Origin: Tachypleus tridentatus
Lineage: Eukaryota > Arthropoda > Merostomata > Xiphosura > Limulidae
Assembly: GCF_004210375.1 (NCBI RefSeq)
Contig: NC_134825.1
Span: 186,001-250,000, forward strand
Reading direction: 5' to 3'
Length of the DNA: 64,000 nucleotides
Shown: piece after piece, positions 50,601 through 59,583 of the stretch
How the letters are laid out: every line of letters starts with the position of its first letter
Numbering within the stretch: position 1 is the first letter of the stretch
Program-made: the position numbers and the translations under genes
Notes under the pieces: generated by a model
Seen by the model: only the letters and a program-made list of their open reading frames with translations
Told to the model about the DNA's origin: nothing
Databases searched by the model: none

Positions 50601-51820
50601 CTTCAAACAATAAACATCATAATGTGGACATTATGTAGTTTTGTCTTTAACTTCAAACAATAAACATCATAATGTGGACATTATGTAGCTTTGTCTTTAA
50701 CTTCAAACAATAAACATCATAATGTCGACATTATGTAGCTTTGTCTTTAACTTCAAACAATAGACATCATAATGTCGACATTATGTAGCTTTGTCTTTAA
50801 CTTCAAACAATAAACATCATAATGTCGACATTATGTAGTTTTGTCTTTAACTTCAAACAATAAACATCATAATGTGGACATTATGTAGCTTTGTCTTTAA
50901 CTTCAAACAATAAACATCATAATGTGGACATTATGTAGCTTTGTCTTTAACTTCAAACAATAAACATCATAATGTGGACATTATGTAGCTTTGTCTTTAA
51001 CTTCAAACAATAAACATCATAATGTCGACATTATGTAGCTTTGTCTTTAACTTCAAACAATAAACATCATAATGTCGACATTATGTAGCTTTGTCTTTAA
51101 CTTCAAACAATAAACATCATAATGTGGACATTATGTAGCTTTGTCTTTAACTTCAAACAACATACATCATAATGTGGACATTATGTAGCTTTGTCTTTAA
51201 CTTCAAACAATAAACATCATAATGTCGACATTATGTAGCTTTGTCTTTAACTACAAACAATAAACATCATAATGTCGACATTATGTAGCTTTGTCTTTAA
51301 CTTCAAACAATAAACATCATAATGTCGACATTATGTAGCTTTGTCTTTAACTTCAAACAATAGACATCATAATGTGGACATTATGTAGCTTTGTCTTTAA
51401 CTTCAAACAATAAACATCATAATGTGGACATTATGTAGCTTTGTCTTTAACTTCAAACAATAAACATCATAATGTCGACATTATGTAGCTTTGTCTTTAA
51501 CTACAAACAATAAACATCATAATGTCGACATTATGTAGCTTTGTCTTTAACTTCAAACAATAAACATCATAATGTCGACATTATGTAGCTTTGTCTTTAA
51601 CTTCAAACAATAAACATCATAATGTCGACATTATGTAGCTTTGTCTTTAACTTCAAACAATAGACATCATAATGTGGACATTATGTAGCTTTGTCTTTAA
51701 CTTCAAACAATAAACATCATAATGTCGACATTATGTAGCTTTGTCTTTAACTACAAACAATAAACATCATAATGTCGACATTATGTAGCTTTGTCTTTAA
51801 CTTCAAACAATAAACATCAT
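38653..51820. repeat. 50-bp satellite, ~263 copies, with 18-bp palindrome
   Basis: The unit is 50 bp: aataaacat, the palindrome CATAATGTCGACATTATG, then tagctttgtctttaacttca. About 13.2 kb with almost no length change; indels are seen only at about 41025 (3 extra bases), 41404 and 44605 (A-run). Variable sites: C or G in the palindrome centre (G breaks perfect symmetry), tagC/Tttt, ttca/taca, aataaac/aatagac/acatac, and a rare tacctttgtctttacc form. These mark higher-order repeats of about 3.2 kb and 1.5 kb. All six frames contain stops. It lies wholly within the sHSP intron. Confidence 0.98.
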
Positions 51821-52006
51821 ACTTATTTTCACGTGAAGTAAAACTAACCTGAGTTAACAATAGTAATTTTTAGAGTAACAAAAATACTGTTGTTGCAAAA
51901 CGTCGATCACAAAGTTTCACGCTCACTATTCGTTTTTTGAAGCTGTTTTGTAAACATTATAATTTTTTTAAAGAAACAAAATAGGAAGGATCATTGCCCG
52001 AGAACA

Positions 52007-52623
52007 ATGTCTGTTACTGCATGTTATTACAGTATAGGAAGTGCAGGATGTTCGATGTCTGTTTCTGCATGTTATTACAGTATAAGAAGTGCAGGATGTT
52101 CGATGTCTGTTTCTGCATGTTATTACAGTATAGGAAGTGCAGGATGTTCGATGTCTGTTTCTGCATGTTATTACAGTATAGGAAGTGCAGGATGTTCGAT
52201 GTCTGTTTCTGCATGTTATTACAGTACAGGAAGTACAGGATGTTCGATGTCTGTTTCTGCATGTTATTACAGTACAGGAAGTGCAGGATGTTCGATGTCT
52301 GTTTCTACATGTTATTACAGTATAAGAAGTGCAGGATGTTCGATGTCTGTTTCTGCATGTTATTACAGTATAGGAAGTGCAGGATGTTCGATGTCTGTTT
52401 CTGCATGTTATTACAGTACAGGAAGTACAGGATGTTCGATGTCTGTTTCTGCATGTTATTACAGTGCAGGATGTTCGATGTCTGTTTCTACATGTTATTA
52501 CAGTATAAGAAGTGCAGGATGTTCGATGTCTGTTTCTACATGTTATTACAGTATAGGAAGTGCAGGATGTTCGATGTCTGTTTCTGCATGTTATTACAGT
52601 ATAGGAAGTGCAGGATGTTCGAT
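52007..52623. repeat. 48-bp minisatellite
   Basis: About 13 copies with ctgtttctgcatgttattac, agtataggaagtgcaggatg and ttcgatgt; one copy near 52465 is shortened. Since 48 is a multiple of three, ORFs of about 200 residues exist on both strands and in several frames, which argues against any one being real. It lies in the sHSP intron. Confidence 0.96.
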
Positions 52624-52991
52624 TTACTTCACGTGATCTAATGATTAACACATCGGGTGCTGATCGATCACAAAGAAGTGACTGAAGAAAAAAATTTTTC
52701 TTTAGTAACTATGCTTTGCGCAAGAGCGATAGGCATCACCGTTTGGATGATGTAAACACTTATTCAGACTAACACTCCTGGTAGTTGTTTCTCAGATTAG
52801 AATTTTCTTGTAGTTGGATTAGACTATATAAGGAAACTTGGTAAAAGAATACGTGGATAACAACAAATCAGTAAACAAACGGGAAGGTAACGAATAATGC
52901 TACACACATAGCATAAACACATTGTTATACTATCGTGACAGGTAATGAGCTTACTGAAAGAAGATGGGAGTAGAAAGACATTTGTAATCAT
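52624..52991. other. Unannotated intron stretch
   Basis: No gene or repeat recognised beyond a short inverted copy (52623-52636) of 51829-51842. Confidence 0.5.
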
Positions 52992-53225
52992 TGTTAACAT
53001 ACCTGACACCAGAGAGAGTCGTCAGCCCACTGTTAACATACCCGATACCAGGGAGAGTCGTCAGCCCACTGTTAACATATCTGATGCAAGGAAAGGTCTT
53101 CAGCTCACTGTTAACATACCTGACACTAGGAAGGGTCTTCAGCTCACTGTTAACATATCTGATGCTAGGAAGGGGCTTCAGCCCACTGTTAACATATCTG
53201 ATGCTAGAAAGTGTCTTCAGCCCAA
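52992..53225. repeat. 39-bp minisatellite, six copies
   Basis: Units start at 52992, 53031, 53070, 53109, 53148 and 53187; each has tgttaacatacctgacacc-like and gtcttcagcccac-like boxes. Confidence 0.95.
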
Positions 53226-53227
53226 TG

Positions 53228-53475
53228 TTTTCTTAAGATATGTTATTCGGTTTTCAATATGCTTCCTTAAGACATGTTATTCAGTTTTTTAAATATGCTT
53301 CCTTAAGACATGTTATTCAGTTTTTTATATATGCTTCCTTAAGACATGTTATTCAGTTTTTTATATATGCTTCCTTAAGACATGTTATTCAGTTTTTTAT
53401 ATATGTTTCCTTAAGACATGTTATTCAGTTTTCAATATGCTTCCTTAAGACATGTTATTCAGTTTTTCATATATC
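53228..53475. repeat. 34-36-bp minisatellite, seven copies
   Basis: Units with atgcttccttaagacatgtt and attcagtttttt; length varies by the T-run and a TA step. It directly abuts the 39-bp array. Confidence 0.95.
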
Positions 53476-54029
53476 TTCCATCTCGTTTTCTTTCGCTCGA
53501 GCTTTTTTAAGCAGTTAGGAAGGTTTACATCTGACCGAGTGTAACAGTCATTTGTTGTTGTGATTTATAAATTACTACTCTATCATGAAATGTTATTTGG
53601 GTATCTTTTGTAAGATCTGTATTTGGTAATATCACACAGCAAAACAAAACTATTAAGTAAAGCAAGGAATCATGGGTAAGTTGTAGAACCACGAACATCT
53701 TCTTGCATCTTCGTCATGAAATCTTGGAAACTTTCCAAACCGGTAGTTCTATTTCTCTCACATAGTTAAACACATGTATAACTCAAAGCTCACCCTGGAC
53801 TGAATACACTTGTCTTTGCTAAAAATAACTTAAGTCTGCCAAAGCAATTTTGACGCGTATTTCTTATAACATTAGGGCTTTTGATGTATAAATATTCGAT
53901 CTTCGAACTAATGGATTCAGCATTACTACTTCTTGGTGTAATGAACTTGAATTTATTAATTTATAGAAGCTTAATTAAATGATAATTAACAAAGAGTCTG
54001 GAAATGCTTTAATAAATCTGGGGGTCACA
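53476..54029. other. Unannotated intron stretch
   Basis: No gene or repeat recognised. Confidence 0.5.
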
Positions 54030-54125
54030 TTTTAAAGCGCTAAAATTCGGCTCTTGATACCCGCAAGTGAGCACAGCACAGATAGCCAATTATACAGATT
54101 TGTGCTTAGTAATAGAGAAAGAAAG
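54030..54125 (+). mobile_element. tRNA-derived SINE, family 3, 5'-truncated
   Basis: aaagcgctaaaattcggctc, box B-like ttgatacccgc, then cacagcacagatagcc and a decayed tail. Lies in the sHSP intron. Confidence 0.65.
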
Positions 54126-54847
54126 ACACAAAGAGATTTCTATTCCCATCTAAATTTTCACAGAAACATGTGTATCTTCTTCTGTTTTTCTGTGGGAACA
54201 TTTACTTAGAGCTATATACGAAGATGGATATTTGAAATGCATTCATTGAACGACCAATGAGAGATCAAACAGAAGCGTACCAAGATGACACAGAACGACG
54301 AGGATTTGTGAGTCACTGTCCTTGAGTCACTCAATGCGACGACTTTTATTACAATACTTAGAAATAGAGGGTAGTTATGCATCTGGACAGTTACTTACTG
54401 ATCCTTGGATTAAACCCGGTTCAGAGAACAACTCAGTAACCTTCTTAGTGGAACTGTTGATAATGTGGGCTGTGCATGCTATTCCTTTCTGTCTTTGTTG
54501 AAAGACGAAGATATGTGTGACTAACCAGATTGGGTGCTGGTTGTATTAATAGTTCCACATTTAAATGGCGAAGCTACATGAACTTCTTCCCAACGTTTGC
54601 AATATTTAACATCGTTACTATATAATCGTTATATCTCATAAACAATTTTAGCACGGCTTACAGTAGGTAAAATAAATGAGTAAAGAATAATGTTCTAATC
54701 CATCTTCTTACGACCTTACGTGCAATTGCAATAACGATATAAAGTGTAAGATTACTTTTTATAAATATCTGTTTATCTTTTGTACCTTGAAAGTTCTGAA
54801 AACTAACTTGTTAAAACTATATCCACTAAACCGAAAAGAGAAATTGT
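54126..54847. other. Unannotated intron stretch
   Basis: No gene or repeat recognised. Confidence 0.5.
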
Positions 54848-54965
54848 CTTTCTTTTGAGCGTAAAGCTACACAGTACGAAAAGTGTATTCTTCGCACAGT
54901 TGGTATCGAGCCCTTATTTTTAGCGTCATAATTTTTCAAGATTCGTTGGGCCGCCAGGGGGCTAC
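54848..54965 (-). mobile_element. tRNA-derived SINE, family 3, diverged
   Basis: Complement of tail (gcgtaaagctacacagt), of box B (gttggtatcgagccc), of the gacgctaaa segment and of the head (ccgccaggggg) appear in order. Confidence 0.65.
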
Positions 54966-55374
54966 AACGCAAATGATTTATTAGATGAACCTGTGTTTGC
55001 AAGATAAACAGATGTACAGAATCTTAGAATTATCTTAACTATGCATCACCAAGTTACTTGTGGGCCTATTACATTTTGAATGTAGAACCTAGAACCTTAA
55101 TATTGTAATTAATTCTAATGTTTGCTCCTTGGGTCTCCTATATATCTTATATGAAAAGGATAAAAGGATATATTTTAGTCATTGTTCTTTGTTCTTACCA
55201 CTAGGTGTTGTAACAGAAAAAAGAACGCAAAGTTTATTGGCTTGTTGCCAAATGTAGACTCGTTGATAAGAAACAGAATAGACCATTTTGTAACTTGAAG
55301 GTTAAAATTACTAAATTGTCTTCACAGTGTTAAATTCTGCTTACGAATATAACCACACACCTTTTACTTCGCTT
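54966..55374. other. Unannotated intron stretch
   Basis: No gene or repeat recognised. Confidence 0.5.
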
Positions 55375-55607
55375 TTGAGGGTCGCAGACTCGAATCCCCG
55401 TTACACCAAACATGCTCGCCCTTTTAGCCATGGGGGCGTTATATTATGACGGTCAATCCCACTATTCGTTGGTAAAAGGGTAGCCCAAGAGTTAGCGGTG
55501 GGTGGTGATGACTAGCTACCTTTCCTCTAGTCTTACACAGCTAAATTAGGGACGGCTAGCGCAGATAACCCTCGTGTAGCTTTGCGCGAAATTCCAAAAA
55601 AAAACAA
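55375..55607 (+). mobile_element. tRNA-derived SINE, family 1, 5'-truncated
   Basis: Begins at gagggtcgcagactcgaatc (box B region) and is otherwise intact through gttagcggtgggtggtgatg and gggacggctagcgcagataa to a gtagctttgcgcgaaattcc tail with a long A-run. Confidence 0.92.
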
Positions 55608-55671
55608 ACTTTTATTCAAAATATCACTGAATTTAACAGTCAACTCGTCGTGTATTACACGGAGAATCATC

Positions 55672-55733
55672 TAGCACTACAGGGGGAACTGAAAACTAAA
55701 GATAGCACTACAGGGGGAACTGAAAACTAAAGA
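55672..55733. repeat. 31-bp direct repeat, two copies
   Basis: tagcactacagggggaactg plus aaaactaaaga occurs twice in tandem (55672 and 55703). Copies are identical, so the duplication is young. Confidence 0.92.
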
Positions 55734-56994
55734 ATAAATTAATGCACTGAATTGTATACGGGAAGCCAATTAGCTGACCACTAGATGGAAAAGTAATTTT
55801 CAAGTTTTCAATTTGATTTCAATTTAAAGAAGCCGATATATTACAATGTTATTTAAAGTTTTAAAAAATTCACAGAAATAAAGAATACATCTCTTAAAAT
55901 AAATGTTAATACATAATATTTTCACATGTATAGTGCCGAAGTTGGTCCTCACTTCTTCTACCCATACCGAGACTTTTTCACGCATAATAGTTATTAGAAG
56001 GAAATATTAATTCATTTCTAGTTGGAAATGCCATTTTCATAAAGCTCTAGCAGATGGCGCTGGTGTATATCTCATTATACTCAGTTTATGAGAAAGTGGA
56101 TGGCTCTGTCGTTCTCAAAACTAATATCAAAAAAATATATATGTCTTAAGATACGATATTTACTTTAAGGTCAGTGTACTGAACATTAGGAGATAAAAAT
56201 AGTGTCTAATTTGATTTTAAATGTAAAATATGATAAGTGGAGTAAGAATTATTTCAGTAACTTTTATCTAAGGTGACTTCATCATTCATTAGTTAAGATC
56301 TCCCCTTCTTGAAAAAGTCATGCAAGCTTTATTTAAACCAAACTTAATCTATTATTATTATTCCGTTTCTACTGCTAAACACGCCAACTAGCTGGAGTAT
56401 ATTGCTTTCAGACAGAGCTGCGTGTGGATCGTTGATAGGTTTTACCAACGATTATCCGTTTTCGTGACAACGTTCATAACGTGTATTGGTTTCTATGACA
56501 ACATTCGAAAGATCATCTAGTTATACTGTAACTACCTTGGCAGTTTCAAACTCTATTTCGCATTAAAACAGTGTTAAGTTTCATGTAAAAACTAGTAAAT
56601 ATGTTTCAGCTTTTTAGACTAATACTGACTGGTCGTACCTTATAGGACAACTACAACTGACGTCACTACTGTATCCATTGTTTGTAGTTGCGTTGTTGTT
56701 ACTTTCAGGACTTCGAGGGAACCCAAGCATAGCAACGATGAACAAACTCTCGTTACAATAAACACATTTTCCAATTAATACGTTTTTTTACACTGTATTT
56801 AAAGTAGTACACGTCTTAACAAAAATACAATGTAATGACGAATACTGAAAACAATTATATTCAAATATTTTGTGTCAACTTAGAATATTTTAAAGAAAAT
56901 TAAAATCTCTTTTGTCCTTCAACGTGTTAATTTGTCAGTAACTCATGTCCTTTTTACACATCTATGTGAATGACATCACAAAATAATGTTTTGC
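55734..56994. other. Unannotated intron stretch
   Basis: No gene, RNA or repeat recognised in about 1.2 kb. Confidence 0.5.
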
Positions 56995-57100
56995 ATTAGC
57001 TCAGCAGTTAGTTTGGAGGTTCATAACACTAAAAACTTGGTTTATATATTCTTAGTGAGCAAACACAGATACCCTATTGTGTAGCTTAACAAGAAATATA
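56995..57100 (+). mobile_element. tRNA-derived SINE, family 3, old copy
   Basis: attagctcagcagttagttt, cataacactaaaaacttgg, gcaaacacagataccctatt and gtgtagctt follow the family order. Strongly mutated. Confidence 0.55.
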
Positions 57101-57599
57101 AACACAAACTAAAGATAATATAACAGAATTGTAATCTATAATTTATCTGAAAATTATAAGCGAAATATGAAGACGGGTGAGGTCCTTATCGATATGTGAT
57201 CACATGTTTCATAAGTAAGATATACTTTATTACTTCTTCAACGTTACTTTCATTCGAAGTAGTGGTTACAATGATTAGTATATGTACTTTTATTATTCTC
57301 CATTTTAATACATTTTCGATGGTTATATTTATGGATCGACATATGGATTTCGGGTTAACATAAAGCTCATAAGCTAGCCGAAACTCACCAGTTATTATTG
57401 TATTTACGGCCGAAAAGATCGATAACAATGCATTCTAACCTTATACATAAACAAAAATACATGAAAAGTATATTTCATTAGCTATACTTATGACGTAGGT
57501 TATTTTTGGTTTTGGTCTAAGTAAGAAGGGTTCTCTTATCGGAAACTAATATAATTAAGTGATGTTTGGCTGTTTTTCACAACCTGCTGGTGCTATTCT
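57101..57599. other. Unannotated intron stretch
   Basis: Holds an 80-residue minus-strand ORF without recognisable features; nothing else seen. Confidence 0.5.
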
Positions 57600-58082
57600 A
57601 GCAGCTTACCTGAAGACGGTTGTCCACAGTCTTCACCACGATTTCCTCAGGGCTGTACTCAGATACGTCAAACCTTTAGCAGCTTACCTGAAGACGGTTG
57701 TCCACAGTCTTCACCAGATTTCCTCAGGGCTGTACTCAGATACGTCAAACCTTTAGCAGCTTACCTGAAGGCGGTTTTCCATAGTCTTCACCACTTCACC
57801 ACGATTTCCTCAGGGCTGTACTCAGATACGTCAAACCTTTAGCAGCTTACCTGAAGGCGGTTGTCCACAGTCTTCACCACGATTTCCTTAGGGCTGTACT
57901 CAGATACGTCAAACCTTTAGCAGCTTACCTGAAGGCGGTTTTCCACAGTCTTCACCACTTCACCACGATTTCCTCAGGGCTGTACTCAGATACGTCAAAC
58001 CTTTAGCAGCTTACCTGAAGGCGGTTGTCCACAGTCTTCACCACGATTTCCTTAGGGCTGTACTCAGATACGTCAAACCTTT
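57600..58082 (-). repeat. Tandem array of the sHSP exon end plus its splice donor, six copies
   Basis: Units start at 57600, 57678, 57755, 57841, 57919 and 58005 (78, 77, 86, 78, 86, 78 bp). The seventh, genuine copy begins at 58083. Each unit, on the minus strand, repeats about 66 bases of exon (TTTGACGTATCTGAGTAC to CGCCTTCAG, 22 codons from FDV to RLQ) plus the first 12 intron bases (GTAAGCTGCTAA). All six keep CTTCAG|GTAAGC. The 86-bp units contain an 8-bp ttcaccac duplication and alternate with 78-bp units, giving a 164-bp dimer. Copies encode EYSP where the true exon has EYNP. Confidence 0.96.
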
Positions 58083-58092
58083 AGCAGCTTAC

Positions 58093-58476
58093 CTGAAGGC
58101 GGTTGTCCACAGTCTTCACCACGATTTCTTCAGGGTTGTACTCAGATACGTCAAACCGTAACTTTAATTCCTTTCCAGCTTCGCCTTCTTGAATAAGAGG
58201 AGACTTGAGCCCGTCCAACCAGGTTCGCAGTTCAGACTTATGCGTGGTGCCCTCGTTAGATGACGTTGATGTATGCGTGGTGCTAGTGCGTTGAGTTTGG
58301 CTGGTGCTGGTAAAAGAATCACGTTCACGGTCCAGTAGCTGTGACCGGAACTTGTTCATCTCTTCTTCCATCCGTTTCATCTCGGCATCGAAACGTTCTC
58401 GGACGGAGCTAAATTCCTGGTCGATGATGTGGGAGTCCGTTTTAAGGATGGGAAGCTTTCTTTCTGAGCTGGTCAT
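58093..58476 (-). CDS. Small heat shock protein, first coding exon
   Basis: Encodes residues 1-128 of a 193-residue sHSP. ATG at 58476; the codon just before it in frame is TAG. Residues 20-55 (from EFSSVRERFDAEMKRMEEEM) are highly charged and predicted helical or coiled-coil. Residues 56-80 form a Ser/Thr-rich linker (TSTSQTQRTSTTHTSTSS). SELRTWLDGLKSP leads into the alpha-crystallin domain, which starts at about 102 (KELKLRFDVSEYNPEEIVVK) and is cut after DNRLQ by the donor CAG|GTAAGC. The downstream exon completes the domain. The long charged N-terminus recalls invertebrate l(2)efl/HSP-25-type sHSPs; this is from memory. Reading past the donor would add only VSC and a stop. An AG directly before ATG could also be an acceptor of a 5' UTR intron. 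Confidence 0.95.
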
Positions 58477-58593
58477 CTATGGAATGAAGAAAACTGTGCA
58501 TAAACTAAGTTTTTACTGTAAAACATAATACTGACGGACAAAGACACCTAATATACGTAAACGTGTGAAAAACTTCCAAACCTAAACCAGTTG

Positions 58594-58601
58594 TTTATAT
58601 A
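58594..58601 (-). promoter_or_regulatory. Candidate TATA box of the sHSP gene
   Basis: TATATAAA on the minus strand, about 120 bases before the start codon, would place transcription start near 58565. About 35 bases further upstream (58632-58653) lies an imperfect heat-shock-element-like cluster, agaaattctagagaatc. Its GAA and TTC blocks are mis-spaced relative to the nGAAnnTTCn rule, so heat inducibility is only a suggestion. Confidence 0.35.
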
Positions 58602-58670
58602 ATTTGTTTTGTCGTGTAATAACGACCAGTATAAAGAAATTCTAGAGAATCAAGATATTACTTTGAAAAA

Positions 58671-58790
58671 AAAGATAATGTATCATTGTGTACCATAAGA
58701 GTGGTACTAACAAAATGAGATAAACCACAAAAAGATAATGTATCATTGTGTACCATAAGATTGGTACTAACAAAAATACCTACACAAAGA
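58671..58790. repeat. 60-bp direct repeat, two copies
   Basis: aaagataatgtatcattgtg followed by taccataaga and ggtactaacaaaa occurs at 58671 and 58731, just upstream of the sHSP promoter region. Copies differ by a few bases. Confidence 0.9.
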
Positions 58791-58910
58791 AATATACTTA
58801 TTATAATACTACAAGACGGATTAAGAAATGACAGAATAAGGAAAACGGACAAATAAAATAGATGTAGCAAATAACATTCCAAGAACTGAATGGAAATGGG
58901 CACGACATGT

Positions 58911-59550
58911 AGGAAAGATATGTGGGACATTAGGAACAATGAAATGGTAACCTAGGAGGAAAGATATGTGGGACATTGGGAACAATGGAATGGTAACCTG
59001 GGAGGAAAGATATGTGGGACATTAGGAACAATGGAATGGTAACCTAGGAGGAAAGATATGTGGGACATTAGGAACAATGGAATGGTAACCTGAGAGGAAA
59101 GATATGTGGGACATTAGGAACAATGGAATGATAACCTAGGAGGAAAGATATGGGACATTAGGAACAATGGAATGGTAACCCGAGAGAGGAAAGATATGTG
59201 GGACATTAGGAACAATGGAATGGTAACCTAGGAGGAAAGATATGTGGACATTAGGAACAATGGAATGGTAACCTAGGAGGAAAGATATGTGGGACATTAG
59301 GAACAATGGAATAGTAACCTAGGAGGAAAGATATGTGGGACATTAGGAACAATGGAATGGTAACCTAGGAGGAAAGATATGTGGGACATTAGGAACAATG
59401 GAATAGTAACCTAGGAGGAAAGATATGTGGGACATTAGAAACAATGGAATGGTAACCTAGGAGGAAAGATATGTGGACAATTAGGAACAATGAAATGGTA
59501 ACCTAGGAGGAAAGATATGTGGGACATTAGGAACAATAGAATGGTAACCT
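58911..59550. repeat. 46-bp minisatellite
   Basis: About 14 copies with aggaaagatatgtgggacat and taggaacaatggaatggtaa plus cct; a few copies have 1-4-base changes in length (for example gagaga at 59183). Lies 0.3-1 kb upstream of the sHSP promoter. Confidence 0.96.
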
Positions 59551-59583
59551 AGGATAAGGAAAAAAATCTGATAGAAGATAAAA

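Larger units (their letters stand above)
37201..58092 (-). other. sHSP intron, about 20.9 kb
   Basis: Bounded by GTAAGC at the donor (58092 downwards) and TTTTTATAG at the acceptor (37201). By my tally about 70% is tandem repeat: the 50-bp satellite, 48-, 39- and 36-bp minisatellites and the donor-site array. It also carries SINEs of families 1 and 3. No other gene was recognised inside it. The domain split is near, but not at, the place where I remember the second intron of vertebrate CRYAB (a few codons further on). Confidence 0.88.

Noticed and set aside
38653-51820. CRISPR array
   Set aside because: Units are contiguous and nearly identical with no unique spacers, the host is eukaryotic and no cas genes are present.
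51968-52651. ORFs of 209-227 residues on both strands
   Set aside because: Stop-free 48-bp repeat (16 codons), open in several frames at once.
57600-58082. Six extra functional sHSP exons
   Set aside because: The copies have no upstream acceptor (only 12 intron bases separate them), so they can extend exon 1 but not act as separate exons; reading through meets a TAA at once.
58632-58653. Genuine heat shock element
   Set aside because: GAA and TTC blocks are present but the spacing is off by one or two bases from the 5-bp rule; kept only as a weak note under the promoter.
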